Positions 49,632 through 59,628 are shown, numbered from the stretch's first letter. The stretch is DNA of 64,000 bases from CAVTWH01 sp963794685 (GCA_963794685.1 CAWCFK010000011.1:251880-315879), one strand, 5' to 3'. Notes: generated by a model not told the origin, from the sequence alone. Numbers and translations are program-made.

Positions 49632-50967
49632 GTGGTCCTCGGCGTGGCCGGCGGCATCGCCGCGTACAAGGCCTGTGAACTGCTGCGGCTGCTCACCGAG
49701 TCGGGTCACCGGGTCCGGGTGGTGCCGACCGCCGCGGCGCTGCGCTTCGTCGGCCGGCCCGACCTGGGCGGCGCTCTCCGGCCAGCCGGTCACCGAGGAC
49801 GTCTGGACCGACGCCCACGAGGTGCCGCACGTCGCGCTCGGCCAGCGCGCCGACCTGGTGGTGGTCGCGCCGGCCACCGCCGACCTGCTGGCCCGGGCCG
49901 CCCACGGCCTCGCCGACGACCTGCTCACCAACACCCTGCTCACCGCCCGGTGCCCGGTGCTGTTCGCGCCGGCCATGCACACCGAGATGTGGGAGCACCC
50001 GGCCACCGTCGCCAACGTCGCCACCCTGCGCGCGCGCGGCGTGCGTCGTGCTCGACCCGGCGGTCGGCCGGCTGACCGGCGCCGACACCGGCAAGGGCCG
50101 GCTGCCCGACCCCGCCGAGATCTTCGCGGTCGCCACCGGTCTGTTGCGCCGCGGGGCGCCGCCGCCCGACCTGGCCGGCCGGCGGGTCGTGGTCACCGCC
50201 GGCGGTACCCGGGAGCCGCTGGACCCGGTGCGTTTCCTGGGCAACCGGTCCTCCGGCAAGCAGGGGTACGCGTTCGCCCGCACCGCGGTGGCCCGGGGCG
50301 CGCAGGTCACCCTGATCGCCGCGAACGTCGCGCTGGCCGACCCGGCCGGGGTCACCGTGGTGCGGGTCGGCAGCACCGAGGAACTGCGCAAGGCGACCGT
50401 CGAGGCGGCCGCCGACGCCGACGTGGTGGTGATGGCGGCCGCGCCCGCCGACTTCCGGCCGGCCAACTACCAGTCAGCCAAGATCAAGAAGGCGGCGGAC
50501 GGCACGGCCCCCACGATCGACCTGGTGACCACCGTGGACATCGCCGCCGAACTCGGCGAGCGCAAGCGCGCCGGGCAGCTCCTGGTCGCGTTCGCCGCGG
50601 AGACCCACGACGCGCTCGACCCACGGCCGGGACAAGCTGGTCCGCAAGCGGGCCGACCTGATCGTGGTCAACGAGGTCGGCGCGGACAAGGTCTTCGGTA
50701 CCGAGGTCAACGCCGCTGACGGTGCTCGGTGCGGACGGCTCGGTCACTGAGCTGGCCGAACAGCCCAAGGAAGCGCTGGCCGACGCCGTGTGGGACCTCG
50801 TCGCCCGTCGATTGCCCCCAACTGTGGACAATATTCGCCTCCCGACTCCGCGGACACACGAGTTGAACTGGCCTCTTCGTCGAGGGCTGGCGCGTAAACT
50901 CGCTGCCGTCCAACTACAGATCCAGGAGGGCAAGTGGCACGTCGTCTGTTCACGTCCGAGTCGGTGA
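49632..50967 (+). CDS. coaBC: CoaBC: phosphopantothenoylcysteine decarboxylase / phosphopantothenate-cysteine ligase (four frameshifts)
   Basis: Two consecutive steps of coenzyme A synthesis. The N-terminal flavoprotein CoaC half has VVLGVAGGIAAYKACELLRL, LVVVAPATADLLARAAHG, LTARCPVLFAPAMHTEMWEH. The C-terminal CoaB half has VVVTAGGTREPLDPVRFLGN, SSGKQGYAFA, MAAAPADFRPANY, SAKIKK and IVVNEVGADKVFG. Insertions near 49758, 50047, 50627 and 50713 are needed to read it through. Start uncertain: the GTG at 49632, or an upstream in-frame codon after the TGA near 49574. As sequenced the last frame stops at 50967, inside metK, so the true end is probably earlier, near 50815. Confidence 0.88.
50895..50900 (+). 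promoter_or_regulatory. Candidate -10 of the metK promoter
   Basis: TAAACT about 33 bp before the metK GTG, in a locally AT-richer patch, with a good ribosome site (CAGGAGGG) downstream. No SAM riboswitch is recognisable in the short leader. Confidence 0.45.
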
Positions 50968-52127
50968 CCGAGGGGCACCCGGACAAGATCGCTGACCAGA
51001 TCAGCGACGGCGTCCTCGACGCCCTGCTCGCCGCGGACCCGCGCAGCCGGGTCGCTGTCGAGACGCTGATCACCACCGGCCAGGTGCACGTCGCCGGCGA
51101 GGTCACCACCCAGGCCTGGGCCGACATCCCGACCATCGTGCGCGAGACCATCCTGCGGATCGGGTACGACTCGTCGAAGAAGGGCTTCGACGGCGCGTCC
51201 TGCGGCGTGAACATCGCCATCGGCTCGCAGTCGCCCGACATCGCCCAGGGCGTCGACAGCGCCATCGAGCTGCGTACCGGCGAGTCGGAGAGCGCGCTGG
51301 ACGCCCAGGGCGCCGGCGACCAGGGCATGATGTTCGGCTTCGCCTGCTCGGAGACGCCCGAGCTGATGCCGCTGCCGATCGCGCTGGCGCACCGGCTGGC
51401 CCACCGGCTGTCCGTGGTGCGCAAGGACGGCACCGTCCCCTACCTGCGCCCGGACGGCAAGACCCAGGTCACCATCGAGTACGACGGGCTGCGCCCGGTG
51501 CGGCTGAACACCGTGGTGGTCTCCTCCCAGCACGCCCCCGACATCTCGCTGGAGTCGCTGCTCACCCCGGACATCCGGGAGCACGTGATCACCCCCGAGC
51601 TGGAGGGCCTCGGCCTGGACACCGAGGGCTACCGGCTGCTGGTCAACCCGACCGGCCGGTTCGAGATCGGTGGCCCGATGGGCGACGCCGGCCTGACCGG
51701 CCGGAAGATCATCGTGGACACCTACGGCGGGTACGCCCGGCACGGTGGCGGCGCGTTCTCCGGCAAGGACCCGTCCAAGGTGGACCGCTCCGCCGCCTAC
51801 GCGATGCGCTGGGTGGCCAAGAACGTGGTCGCCGCCGGCCTCGCCGAGCGCTGCGAGGCCCAGGTCGCCTACGCCATCGGCAAGGCCCACCCGGTGAGCC
51901 TGTTCGTGGAGAGCTTCGGCACCGAGACGGTCCCGGTGGAGCGCATCGAGAAGGCCATCGGCGAGGTCTTCGACCTGCGCCCGGCCGCGATCATCCGGGA
52001 CCTCGAACTGCTCCGCCCGATCTACCAGCAGACCGCCGCCTACGGCCACTTCGGCCGCGAGCTGCCGGACTTCACCTGGGAGCGCACCGACCGGGTCGCC
52101 GACCTGAAGTCGTCCGCCGGCGCCTGA
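50934..52127 (+). CDS. metK: S-adenosylmethionine synthetase
   Basis: Methionine + ATP to SAM. 397 aa, intact. FTSESVTEGHPDKIADQISD, GAGDQGMMFGFACSE, GGGAFSGKDPSKVDRSAAY and the final LPDFTWERTD are diagnostic. GTG with GGAGG 6 nt upstream. SAM is the amino donor for the BioA reaction encoded 5 kb upstream. Followed by a strong terminator. Confidence 0.97.
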   Translation: MARRLFTSESVTEGHPDKIADQISDGVLDALLAADPRSRVAVETLITTGQVHVAGEVTTQAWADIPTIVRETILRIGYDSSKKGFDGASCGVNIAIGSQSPDIAQGVDSAIELRTGESESALDAQGAGDQGMMFGFACSETPELMPLPIALAHRLAHRLSVVRKDGTVPYLRPDGKTQVTIEYDGLRPVRLNTVVVSSQHAPDISLESLLTPDIREHVITPELEGLGLDTEGYRLLVNPTGRFEIGGPMGDAGLTGRKIIVDTYGGYARHGGGAFSGKDPSKVDRSAAYAMRWVAKNVVAAGLAERCEAQVAYAIGKAHPVSLFVESFGTETVPVERIEKAIGEVFDLRPAAIIRDLELLRPIYQQTAAYGHFGRELPDFTWERTDRVADLKSSAGA

Positions 52128-52156
52128 GCGACACACCCACTCCACCCCTGGACCGC

Positions 52157-52192
52157 CGACGGCCCGCCTCCCTTCGCGGAGGCGGGCCGTCG
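52157..52192 (+). terminator. Intrinsic terminator after metK
   Basis: Perfect 15-bp stem CGACGGCCCGCCTCC (52157-52171) with GGAGGCGGGCCGTCG (52178-52192) and a 6-nt loop CTTCGC. Confidence 0.9.
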
Positions 52193-52256
52193 CGTGCCGT
52201 CGTGCGGCTCGCTGCGGTCGGCGGTGGTGCGGCGGCGCGGGTCGCGGGCGATCTGG

Positions 52257-52262
52257 TAGACC
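52257..52262 (+). promoter_or_regulatory. -10 element in front of priA (leaderless)
   Basis: TAGACC ends 6 nt before the priA ATG; nothing like a ribosome site lies between. Confidence 0.4.
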
Positions 52263-52268
52263 CGTGCC

Positions 52269-54444
52269 ATGCCCGCACGCGCCAAGCCACCCCGCGAACC
52301 GGCGCCGGAGCAGCCGGTGGCCCGGGTGTGCGTCGACGTCGGGCTGCCGCACCTGGACCGGCCCTTCGAATATCTGGTACCGGCGAGCGCGCACGCAAGC
52401 GCCCAGCCAGGCGTACGGGTCCGGGTGCGCTTCGCCGGCCAACTCGTCGACGGCTACCTGCTGTCCCGCGCGGACACCGCCGAGCACACCGGCCGGCTGG
52501 CCTTCCTGGAGAGGGTCGTCTCCGCCGAGCCGGTCCTCACCCCGGAGGTCGCCGCCCTGGCCCGGGCGGTCGCCGACCGCTACGCCGGTACCCTCGCCGA
52601 CGTGCTCCGGCTGGCCGTCCCGCCCCGCCACGCGCCCACCGAATCGGCCCCCCACTCAGCCGCCCCGGACCCACCGCCTGACCCGGCCAGCCCGGCCGAC
52701 CCGACGCCGGTCGGACTGACTCGCCCGGTCGGACTGACTCGCCCGGTCCGGCTGACGCGGCCGGTCCGGACTCGACGCGGCCGGTCCTGCCGATTCGGCT
52801 GGGTTGGGCGCGGCGATGACAGCGGGCTGGGATCGGTACCCCGCCGGGCTCGGGTTCCTCACCGCGCTGGAGCGCACGCTGGCCGCCCGTGCGGTCTGGA
52901 CGGCGCTGCCGGGGGAGGACTGGCCAACCCGGTACGCGCAGGCCGCAGCCGCCTGCCTGCGGGCCGGACGGGGCAGTGTGCTGATCGTGCCGGACGCGCG
53001 TGACCTGGACCGACTGGATGCCGCACTGGCCACCGTCCTCGGGCCGGGCCGGCACGTGGCGCTCTCCGCAGCGCTGGGCCCGGCCGAGCGGTACCGGCGC
53101 TTCCTGGCCGCCGCCCGGGGTGAGGTGTCCGTGGTGGCCGGCACCCGGGCGGCCGTCTTCGCCCCGGTCGCCACCCTCGGCCTGGTCGCCATCTGGGACG
53201 ACGGCGACGACCTGCACGCCGAGCCGCGGGCGCCGTACCCGCACGCCCGCGAGGTGCTGCTGACCCGCGCACAGTTGGCGCAGGCCGGCGCGCTGCTCGG
53301 CGGGTACGGGCGCAGCGTGGAGGCGCAGTCGCTGCTGGAGACCGGCTGGGCCAAAGAGTTGACCGCCGCCCGGGACACCGTGCGGGCCGCCGCGCCCGCC
53401 GTCCACGCGGCCAGCGACGACCCACGCGAGTACGCCGCCGCCCGGCTACCGTCGCTTGCCTGGCGGGCGGCCCGGGACGCGCTCGCGGCCGACGCGCCGG
53501 TGCTGGTCCAGGTGCCCCGCCGCGGGTACCTGCCCGCGGTCGCCTGCGCCGACTGCCACACTCCCGCCCGCTGCCCCCACTGCCAGGGCCCGATCGCCCT
53601 CCCCGGTGTCAACCCGGCCACCCCCGCGCCACCCGCCCGCGACGGATCCACGTCCGCAGCCGGCGCGGGATCGTCGGGTGGCCCGGGGCAGCCCGGTGGC
53701 TCGGGGCTGCCGGTGTGCCGGTGGTGTGCCCGGATGGCTGCCGGGTACGCCTGCCCGAACTGCGGCTCGCGGCGGCTGCGGGCGGCCGTGGTCGGCGCCC
53801 GGCGCACCGCCGAGGAGCTGGGCCGGGCGTTCCCGGGCGCGCCGGTACGCACCTCCGGCCGGGACGGCGTGCTGGCCCGGGTACCCGCCGAGGCCGCCAT
53901 CGTGGTGTGTACCCCCGGCGCCGAGCCGGTCGCCGACCAGCCCGGCTACGGCGCGGTGCTGTTGCTGGACACCTGGGCCCTGCTCACCCGGGCCGACCTG
54001 CGCGCCGAGGAGGAGGCGCTGCGCCGCTGGCTGGCGGCTGCCGCGCTGGCCCGCCCGGCCGCCCGGGGCGGCACCGTGGTGGTGGTGGCCGACGGCCGGC
54101 TGGCCCCGGTACAGGCGCTGCGCCGCTTCGACCCGGGCTGGCTGGCTGCCCGGGAACTGGCCGGACGGCGGGAACTCGGCTTCCCGCCCACGGTCCGGAT
54201 CGCCGCGCTGACGGGGCTCCCGAACGCCATCGCCGAGCTGCTCGCCGGTGCCAACCTGCCGGCCGAGGTGCAGCGGCTGGGCCCGGTGCCGCTGCCGGAC
54301 GGTCAGGAACGGCTGCTGCTACGGACCGCGCGACGGGTCGGCCCCGAGCTGGCCGCTGCCCTGCGGACCGCTGCCGGCCTGCGCAGCGCCCGCAAGCGCC
54401 CGGACCCGGTCCGGATCCAGTTGGACCCGGCGGAGCTGCTGTGA
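52269..54444 (+). CDS. priA: Probable replication restart protein PriA, helicase motifs lost (frameshifted)
   Basis: Primosomal protein N' homologue. The N-terminal DNA-binding domain (ARVCVDVGLPHLDRPFEYLV, GVRVRVRFAGQLVDGYLL) is intact. The helicase part lacks Walker A (RAVWTALPGEDWPTRYAQAA stands in its place) and has LVAIWDDGDD instead of DEEH. This is the known actinobacterial form without ATPase residues, so it probably acts structurally. Zinc-site Cys pairs are CADC/CPHC and CRWC/CPNC, split by a Gly/Ser/Pro linker. One insertion near 52745-52800, around an 18-bp repeat, breaks the frame; corrected length about 724 aa. Confidence 0.88.
52709..52762 (+). repeat. 18-bp tandem repeat in priA linker
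   Basis: GGTCGGACTGACTCGCCC occurs twice exactly (52709, 52727), then a diverged copy (52745-52762), in the region that joins the DNA-binding domain to the degenerate helicase. The inferred priA frameshift lies at or just after it. Confidence 0.8.
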
Positions 54445-54445
54445 A

Positions 54446-54506
54446 GATCGGGATCTGCTCCCCGGATGTGCAGTGACAGTGCACATCCGGGGAGCAGATC
54501 CCGATC
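54446..54506. repeat. Perfect 27-bp hairpin between priA and def
   Basis: The left arm 54446-54472 (begins GATCGGGATCTGCTCC) is exactly reverse-complemented at 54480-54506, with a 7-nt loop GTGACAG. It starts one base after the priA stop and ends about 50 bp before the def -10. It may terminate priA, but perfect length and GATC ends recall the palindrome at 14335-14390, so a mobile or dispersed palindromic element is possible. Confidence 0.9.
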
Positions 54507-54553
54507 ATGCCCGCCGACCACGAGGGGAGCCCCGGCACGGTCCGGGTGATCCG

Positions 54554-54559
54554 TAGGAT
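54554..54559 (+). promoter_or_regulatory. -10 element in front of def (leaderless)
   Basis: TAGGAT ends 6 nt before the def GTG; transcription would begin at or next to the start codon. Confidence 0.5.
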
Positions 54560-54565
54560 GGTCGG

Positions 54566-55096
54566 GTGACCGTGACGCCCATCCGCCTGCTCGGCGATCC
54601 GATCCTGCGCAGCCCCGCCGATCTCGTGGTGGACTTCGACAAGGAGCTGCGCAAGCTCGTCAAGGACCTGTCCGACACGTTGACCGAGGCCAACGGCGCC
54701 GGGCTGGCCGCGCCGCAGATCGGGGTGGGCCTGCGGGTCTTCGTCTTCGACGTCGACGACGTGCGTGGCCACCTGGTCAACCCGGTGCTGGAGTTCCCGG
54801 ACGACGAGGAGCAGGACGGCCAGGAGGGCTGCCTGTCCATCCCGGGCATCTACGTCGACACCGTGCGCCGGCAGAACGTGATCGCCAAGGGGTACACCGA
54901 GACCGGTGACCCGATGCAGATCGTCGGGACCGGCATGATGGCCCGCTGCCTGCAGCACGAGACCGATCACCTGGACGGCGTGGTGTTCCTGCAGCGGCTC
55001 GACGCGGGCCGGCGCAAGCTGGCGATGAAGGAGATCCGCGCGGCGGACTGGTACCGGGAGGGGCTCACCGTCAAGGTCAGCCCGCACGGGGGCTGA
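54566..55096 (+). CDS. def: Peptide deformylase
   Basis: Metalloprotease removing the N-formyl group from nascent proteins. 176 aa. The three motifs are present: GAGLAAPQIG, EGCLS (metal Cys) and QHETDHLDGV (HExxH-type, two metal His and the catalytic Glu). GTG start behind a leaderless-type -10. fmt follows 5 bp later, so formylation and deformylation enzymes are co-expressed. Confidence 0.97.
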   Translation: MTVTPIRLLGDPILRSPADLVVDFDKELRKLVKDLSDTLTEANGAGLAAPQIGVGLRVFVFDVDDVRGHLVNPVLEFPDDEEQDGQEGCLSIPGIYVDTVRRQNVIAKGYTETGDPMQIVGTGMMARCLQHETDHLDGVVFLQRLDAGRRKLAMKEIRAADWYREGLTVKVSPHGG

Positions 55097-55101
55097 CGGC
55101 C

Positions 55102-56025
55102 GTGCGGCTGATTTTCGCGGGTACCCCGGAAGTGGCGTTGCCCGCCCTGGACGCCGTCGCCGGCTCCCGGCATGAACTGCTGGCCGTGTTGACCCGGCCG
55201 GACGCGCCGGCCGGCCGTGGCCGGCACCTGGTCCGCTCCCCGGTCGGCGGCTGGGCCGACGAGCGCGGCATCGAGGTGCTCACCCCGGCGAAGCCGCGCG
55301 AGCCGGCGTTCCTGGACCGGCTGCGGGCCCTCGCCCCGGACTGCGTCCCGGTGGTGGCCTACGGCGCGCTGGTCCCGCCGGCTGCCCTGGAGATTCCCCG
55401 GTACGGCTGGGTGAACCTGCACTTCTCGCTGCTGCCCGCGTGGCGGGGCGCGGCTCCCGTGCAGTACTCGGTACTGCACGGCGACGAGGTGACCGGGGCC
55501 AGCGTCTTCCAACTGGAGCAGGGGTTGGACACCGGGCCGGTGTTCGGCACGCTGACCGAGACGATCGGCCCTGCCGACACCGCAGGCGACCTGCTCGGCC
55601 GGCTCGCCGTTGCCGGCGCCCGGCTGCTGGTCGACGTGCTGGACGGGATCGAGGACGGGATACTGGCGCCGCAACCCCAGCCGGACGACGGGGTGACCCA
55701 GGCGCCGAAGCTGACCGTCGAGGACGCCCAGATCCGTTGGGTCGAGCCGGCGTTCGCAGTGGACCGGCGGATCCGGGCGGCTACCCCCGCGCCCGGCGCG
55801 TGGACCACCCTGCGAGGCGAACGGGTGAAGCTGGGGCCGGTCCGGCGGACCACCGGCGAAGCGTTGCCGGCCGGGGAGATCCTGGTGGAGCGCAACCGGG
55901 TGCTGGTGGGTACCGGCACGGTGCCGGTGCAGTTGGGTGAGGTTCGGGCGGCCGGCAAGAAGCCGATGCCGGCAGACGCGTGGGCCCGGGGCACGCGCCC
56001 CGAGCCGGGGGAGCGGTTCGGATGA
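55102..56025 (+). CDS. fmt: Methionyl-tRNA formyltransferase
   Basis: Formylates initiator Met-tRNA with 10-formyl-THF. 307 aa. Rossmann-like N-terminus RLIFAGTPEVALPALDAV, catalytic VNLHFSLLPAWRGAAPVQ (SLLP motif, Asn/His), ASVFQLEQGLDTGPVF, and the C-terminal OB domain (GEILVERNRVLVGTG). GTG start. The stop overlaps the rsmB ATG. Confidence 0.97.
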   Translation: MRLIFAGTPEVALPALDAVAGSRHELLAVLTRPDAPAGRGRHLVRSPVGGWADERGIEVLTPAKPREPAFLDRLRALAPDCVPVVAYGALVPPAALEIPRYGWVNLHFSLLPAWRGAAPVQYSVLHGDEVTGASVFQLEQGLDTGPVFGTLTETIGPADTAGDLLGRLAVAGARLLVDVLDGIEDGILAPQPQPDDGVTQAPKLTVEDAQIRWVEPAFAVDRRIRAATPAPGAWTTLRGERVKLGPVRRTTGEALPAGEILVERNRVLVGTGTVPVQLGEVRAAGKKPMPADAWARGTRPEPGERFG

Positions 56026-57509
56026 GCGACGGTTCGGGGCACACCTACCGGGGGCCGCGCGAGCAGCCCCGCGGCGGCCGTCGGGACACTCCCCGGCACG
56101 ACCAGCGCGACCAGCGGCGCAACGGAACCCGGCCGGTAGCGGGCGGCCGGCCGCTGGTGGACCCGGCCCGGCAGGCCGCCTACGAGGCGGTGGCCGCCGT
56201 GCACCGCGACGACGCGTACGCCAACCTCGTCCTCCCGCAGATCCTGCGCGAGGTGGGCCTGCACGGCCGGGACGCGGCCTTTGCCACCGAGCTGACCTAC
56301 GGCAGCCTGCGGGCGACCGGCACGCTGGACGCCATCGTGGCCGCCGCCGCCGGCCGGGAGATGTCCCGGATCGACCCGCCGGTCCGCGACGCCCTGCGGC
56401 TGGGCGTCTACCAGCTGCTCTACACCCGGGTGGCGGCGCACGCGGCGGTGTCGTCCACCGTCGACCTGGTCCGGATGGTGCAGGGCCCCGGCGCCACCGG
56501 GTTCACCAACGCGGTGCTGCGGGCCGTCGGGGAGAAGCCGCTGGAGGCGTGGCTGGAGCAGCTCGCCCCGCCGCTGGAGACCGACCCCGTCGGTCACCTG
56601 GCACTGGTCGAGCACCATCCACAGTGGATCATCCGGGCCTTCCAGGAGGCGCTCGGCGGCGACCTGGGGGAGACCGCCGAGCTGCTCAAGGAGGACAACG
56701 AGCGGCCCGCCGTACACCTGTGTGTCCGCCCCGGCCGGGGCGACGCGGTTGACCTGGCCGACGAGGTGGGCGGCGCGCCCGGCGCCTTCTCGCCCTACGC
56801 GGTGTACCTGCCCGGCGGTTCACCCGGCGACCTGGCGGCCATCCGGGAAGGTCGGGCGCACGTGCAGGACGAGGGCTCGCAACTGGTCGCGTTGGCGCTG
56901 GTCGACGCCCCGGTGGACGGCCCGGACACCCGCTGGCTGGACCTGTGCGCCGGCCCCGGCGGCAAGGCCGGCCTGCTCGGCGCGCTGGCCAACCTGCGCG
57001 GCGCGCAGCTGACCGCCGTCGAGATCGCCCCGCACCGGGCCGAGCTGGTCCGCCAGGCCACCCGCGGGATGCCGGTGGAGGTGCTGGTCGAGGACGGTCG
57101 CAACGTCGGCGGCGCGCTGCCCGAACAGGGCTTTGACCGGGTACTCGTGGACGCGCCCTGCTCCGGTCTGGGCTCGCTGCGCCGCCGTCCGGAGGCGCGC
57201 TGGCGTCGGGTGCCCGGCGATCTGCCGCCGCTGACCCGGTTGCAGCGCGAGCTGCTCGGCGCGGCGCTGCGCGCGGTCCGCCCCGGTGGCCTGGTCGCCT
57301 ACGTGACCTGCTCGCCGCACACCGTCGAGACGCACGTGACGGTCACCGAATCGGCCCGCCGGGCCGGCTTCGACGTGGAACTCGTGGACGCCCGCGAGCA
57401 CCTGCCCGGCCAGCTGCCCCGGCTGGGCAGCGGCCCGACCGTGCAGCTCTGGCCACACCGGCACGGTACCGACGCGATGTTCCTGGCCCTGCTGCGCCGC
57501 ATCAACTGA
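56022..57509 (+). CDS. rsmB: 16S rRNA m5C methyltransferase RsmB-type
   Basis: SAM-dependent RNA methyltransferase of the Sun/Fmu family. 495 aa. After an Arg/Gly/Gln-rich N-terminus of about 45 residues comes a NusB-like RNA-binding domain (RQAAYEAVAAVHRDDAYANL, LGVYQLLYTRVAAHAAVSST). The catalytic domain follows with motif I LDLCAGPGGKAGLL, the first Cys in VDAPCSGLGSLRRRPE and the catalytic Cys in VAYVTCSPHTVE. ATG overlaps the fmt stop. Confidence 0.94.
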   Translation: MSDGSGHTYRGPREQPRGGRRDTPRHDQRDQRRNGTRPVAGGRPLVDPARQAAYEAVAAVHRDDAYANLVLPQILREVGLHGRDAAFATELTYGSLRATGTLDAIVAAAAGREMSRIDPPVRDALRLGVYQLLYTRVAAHAAVSSTVDLVRMVQGPGATGFTNAVLRAVGEKPLEAWLEQLAPPLETDPVGHLALVEHHPQWIIRAFQEALGGDLGETAELLKEDNERPAVHLCVRPGRGDAVDLADEVGGAPGAFSPYAVYLPGGSPGDLAAIREGRAHVQDEGSQLVALALVDAPVDGPDTRWLDLCAGPGGKAGLLGALANLRGAQLTAVEIAPHRAELVRQATRGMPVEVLVEDGRNVGGALPEQGFDRVLVDAPCSGLGSLRRRPEARWRRVPGDLPPLTRLQRELLGAALRAVRPGGLVAYVTCSPHTVETHVTVTESARRAGFDVELVDAREHLPGQLPRLGSGPTVQLWPHRHGTDAMFLALLRRIN

Positions 57510-57686
57510 GCCACCCCGCCCGGCCACGCCGGGTCGAGTGCTTCGGTCCCCCCGCCCGGCTGCTCCGGGTGGGGTGCGGCCGCGTCACGGTGGCCCGGGT
57601 CGCCTCGTTTGACCCTCGACACGCGACTTCCGTTCGCGTGGCCCCCGGTGCCCCCTGCTCCGGGTGCGAATTCCGAGGAGCGAGCC

Positions 57687-59567
57687 GTGGCCATCCTGCC
57701 CGACGAGGCGCCGACCGTCGTCCAACCGGCGGTCACCGTCGAGCAACGCAAACCGGCCGGTGGCGCGCACCGGCTGCCGCTGCCCGATTACCAGCCGGCC
57801 TGGTACCGCCGGGCGTGGACCCGCCCCCAGGTCCGCGACGGGGCCGTCCTGGTGGGGTACCTGCTCGCCGCCTGCTGGGTCATGGGTCACCTGCTGGTCG
57901 ACCCGAACGGGCGGGTTCTCGCCGGCAACCCCAACGACCAGGCGTTCTTCGAATGGGTACTGACCTACGGCGCGCGCGTGGTGGCGCAGGGCGCGAACCC
58001 GTTCTTCACCGGCCAACTCGGTGCGCCGGCCGGGGTGAACCTGATGGCCAACACGTCGATCCTCGGGCTGTCGCTGCCGCTGGCCCCACTGACCCTGCTT
58101 TTCGGGGCCAGCGTCACCTTCGTGGTGATGCTGGTTGGCGGGCTGGCCGCCACGGCGGCCAGCTGGTATCTGATGTTCAGCCGCCGGATGCGGCTCGGCC
58201 GGCTGCCGGCGTTCCTCGGCGCCAGCCTGTGCGGTTTCGGCCCGGCGATGGTCTCGCACGCCAACTCGCACCCCAACATCGTCGCCCAGTTCCTGCTTCC
58301 CTGGTTGCTCTGGCACCTGCTGGAGCTGTCCCGCGGCGTTCGTCCGGTGCGCACCGGCGCCGTCCTGGCCAGTCTGGTGACTTGGCAGTTCTTCATCAAC
58401 GAGGAGCTGCTATTCATCACCGCATTCGGGTTCGTGCTGTTCGGCTCGGTGTGGCTGGCCCGCCACCCGGCTCGACGTGCAGCCACGCTGCGCCGGCTGG
58501 CCACCGGTCTCGCAGTCACCGCCATGATCTGCGTGCCGATCCTGGCCTACCCGCTCTACCTGCAGTTCTTCGGAGCGCAGCACTACACCCGGATGACCTC
58601 GCACATCCACGCCTTCGGCGCTGACCTGCGCTCGTTTTACGCATTGCCATCGCGTTCGCTGGGCGGTGTCGGTGGCTCGGGCAGCCGGCTGGCGCAGAAC
58701 ACCGCCGAGCAGAACACCTTCTTCGGTCTGCCACTGCTACTGGCGGTCGCCTTCTTCGGCTGGTACCTGCGGCGCAGCACGGTGGTGCTGGGGCTCGCGG
58801 TGGCTGCCGGGGTGCTGACCCTGCTGTCGCTGGGCGCGCGGCTGCGAGTGGACGGCCACCTGACCGGCGTGCCGGGCCCGTACCGGCTGCTGCGCAGCCT
58901 GCCGCTGTTCGACTCGCTGGTGCCGACCAGGCTCGCACTCGCGCTCACCCCGATCGCCGCGATCCTGATCGCCCTGGGCACTGCCCACTTCCGCAACCGG
59001 TCGCGCCGATCGTCCCGGATGGCCGGTGGGCGGCCGACGCGCGCCCTGATGACGGTGGTACTGGCGGCCGCGCTCCTGCCATTGCTGCCGTTGCCGCTGC
59101 CGGCTGTGGGTGGCCCGCCGATCCCCGGCTTCGTCACCAGCGGGCTGTGGCGACAGTACGTGCCTGACGGGATGAGCCTGGTGGCCGTCCCGTTGCCCCA
59201 GCCGTACGCGATGCAGGCGATGCGGTGGTCGGCCCGGACCGGCGATGACCTGCGCCTGGCCGGCGGGTACTTCCTGGGGCCGGCGGACAACTCACGTCGC
59301 CCCGGTGACCGGCGTGCGGTGTTCACACCGACGCCGCGGCCGACGGCGGCGTTGTGGAACAGGGTGGCCGCCAACGGTGCCGTGCCGGCCATCGGGGCGA
59401 CTGAGTTGGCGGAGTTCCGCGCAGACATCATCTACTGGCGGGCCGCGGCCATCGTGCTCACCCAGGTACGCCATCAGGACAAGCTGATACAGGCGGTCAG
59501 CGCACTGGTCGGCCGTGGTCCGATCTGGGCTGACGGCGTCTGGCTGTGGGCCTTGACGGGACCCTGA
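57687..59567 (+). CDS. Polytopic membrane protein, GT-C-like, paralogue of the 59629-61463 protein
   Basis: 626 aa from the GTG 57687 (GAGGAG upstream). About 45 cytoplasmic residues, then roughly ten to twelve membrane helices and an extracytoplasmic C-terminal domain. Motifs shared with the convergent paralogue: NPFFTGQLGAPAGVNLMANT, PLTLLFGASVTF, PLYLQFFGAQHY, TAEQNTFFGLPLL, PYRLLRSLPLFDSLVPTR, FVTSGLWRQYVPDG and YFLGPAD. The topology suits a lipid-linked-sugar glycosyltransferase, but no DxD/ExD loop is certain. I cannot name the family. Frame intact. Confidence 0.7.
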   Translation: MAILPDEAPTVVQPAVTVEQRKPAGGAHRLPLPDYQPAWYRRAWTRPQVRDGAVLVGYLLAACWVMGHLLVDPNGRVLAGNPNDQAFFEWVLTYGARVVAQGANPFFTGQLGAPAGVNLMANTSILGLSLPLAPLTLLFGASVTFVVMLVGGLAATAASWYLMFSRRMRLGRLPAFLGASLCGFGPAMVSHANSHPNIVAQFLLPWLLWHLLELSRGVRPVRTGAVLASLVTWQFFINEELLFITAFGFVLFGSVWLARHPARRAATLRRLATGLAVTAMICVPILAYPLYLQFFGAQHYTRMTSHIHAFGADLRSFYALPSRSLGGVGGSGSRLAQNTAEQNTFFGLPLLLAVAFFGWYLRRSTVVLGLAVAAGVLTLLSLGARLRVDGHLTGVPGPYRLLRSLPLFDSLVPTRLALALTPIAAILIALGTAHFRNRSRRSSRMAGGRPTRALMTVVLAAALLPLLPLPLPAVGGPPIPGFVTSGLWRQYVPDGMSLVAVPLPQPYAMQAMRWSARTGDDLRLAGGYFLGPADNSRRPGDRRAVFTPTPRPTAALWNRVAANGAVPAIGATELAEFRADIIYWRAAAIVLTQVRHQDKLIQAVSALVGRGPIWADGVWLWALTGP

Positions 59568-59628
59568 CCCGGCTGCACGGTGTCCCACACCGCAGGCGGG
59601 CCGGACCGTGCCGCCGGCGGGCCGGACC

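Noticed and set aside
50815..50933. SAM riboswitch upstream of metK
   Set aside because: The gap is short and overlaps the presumed end of coaBC; no conserved SAM-aptamer core is recognisable.
59580..59628. Terminator between the two convergent membrane-protein genes
   Set aside because: Only a 6-bp CGGTGT/ACACCG hairpin and a short direct repeat are present, too weak to call.
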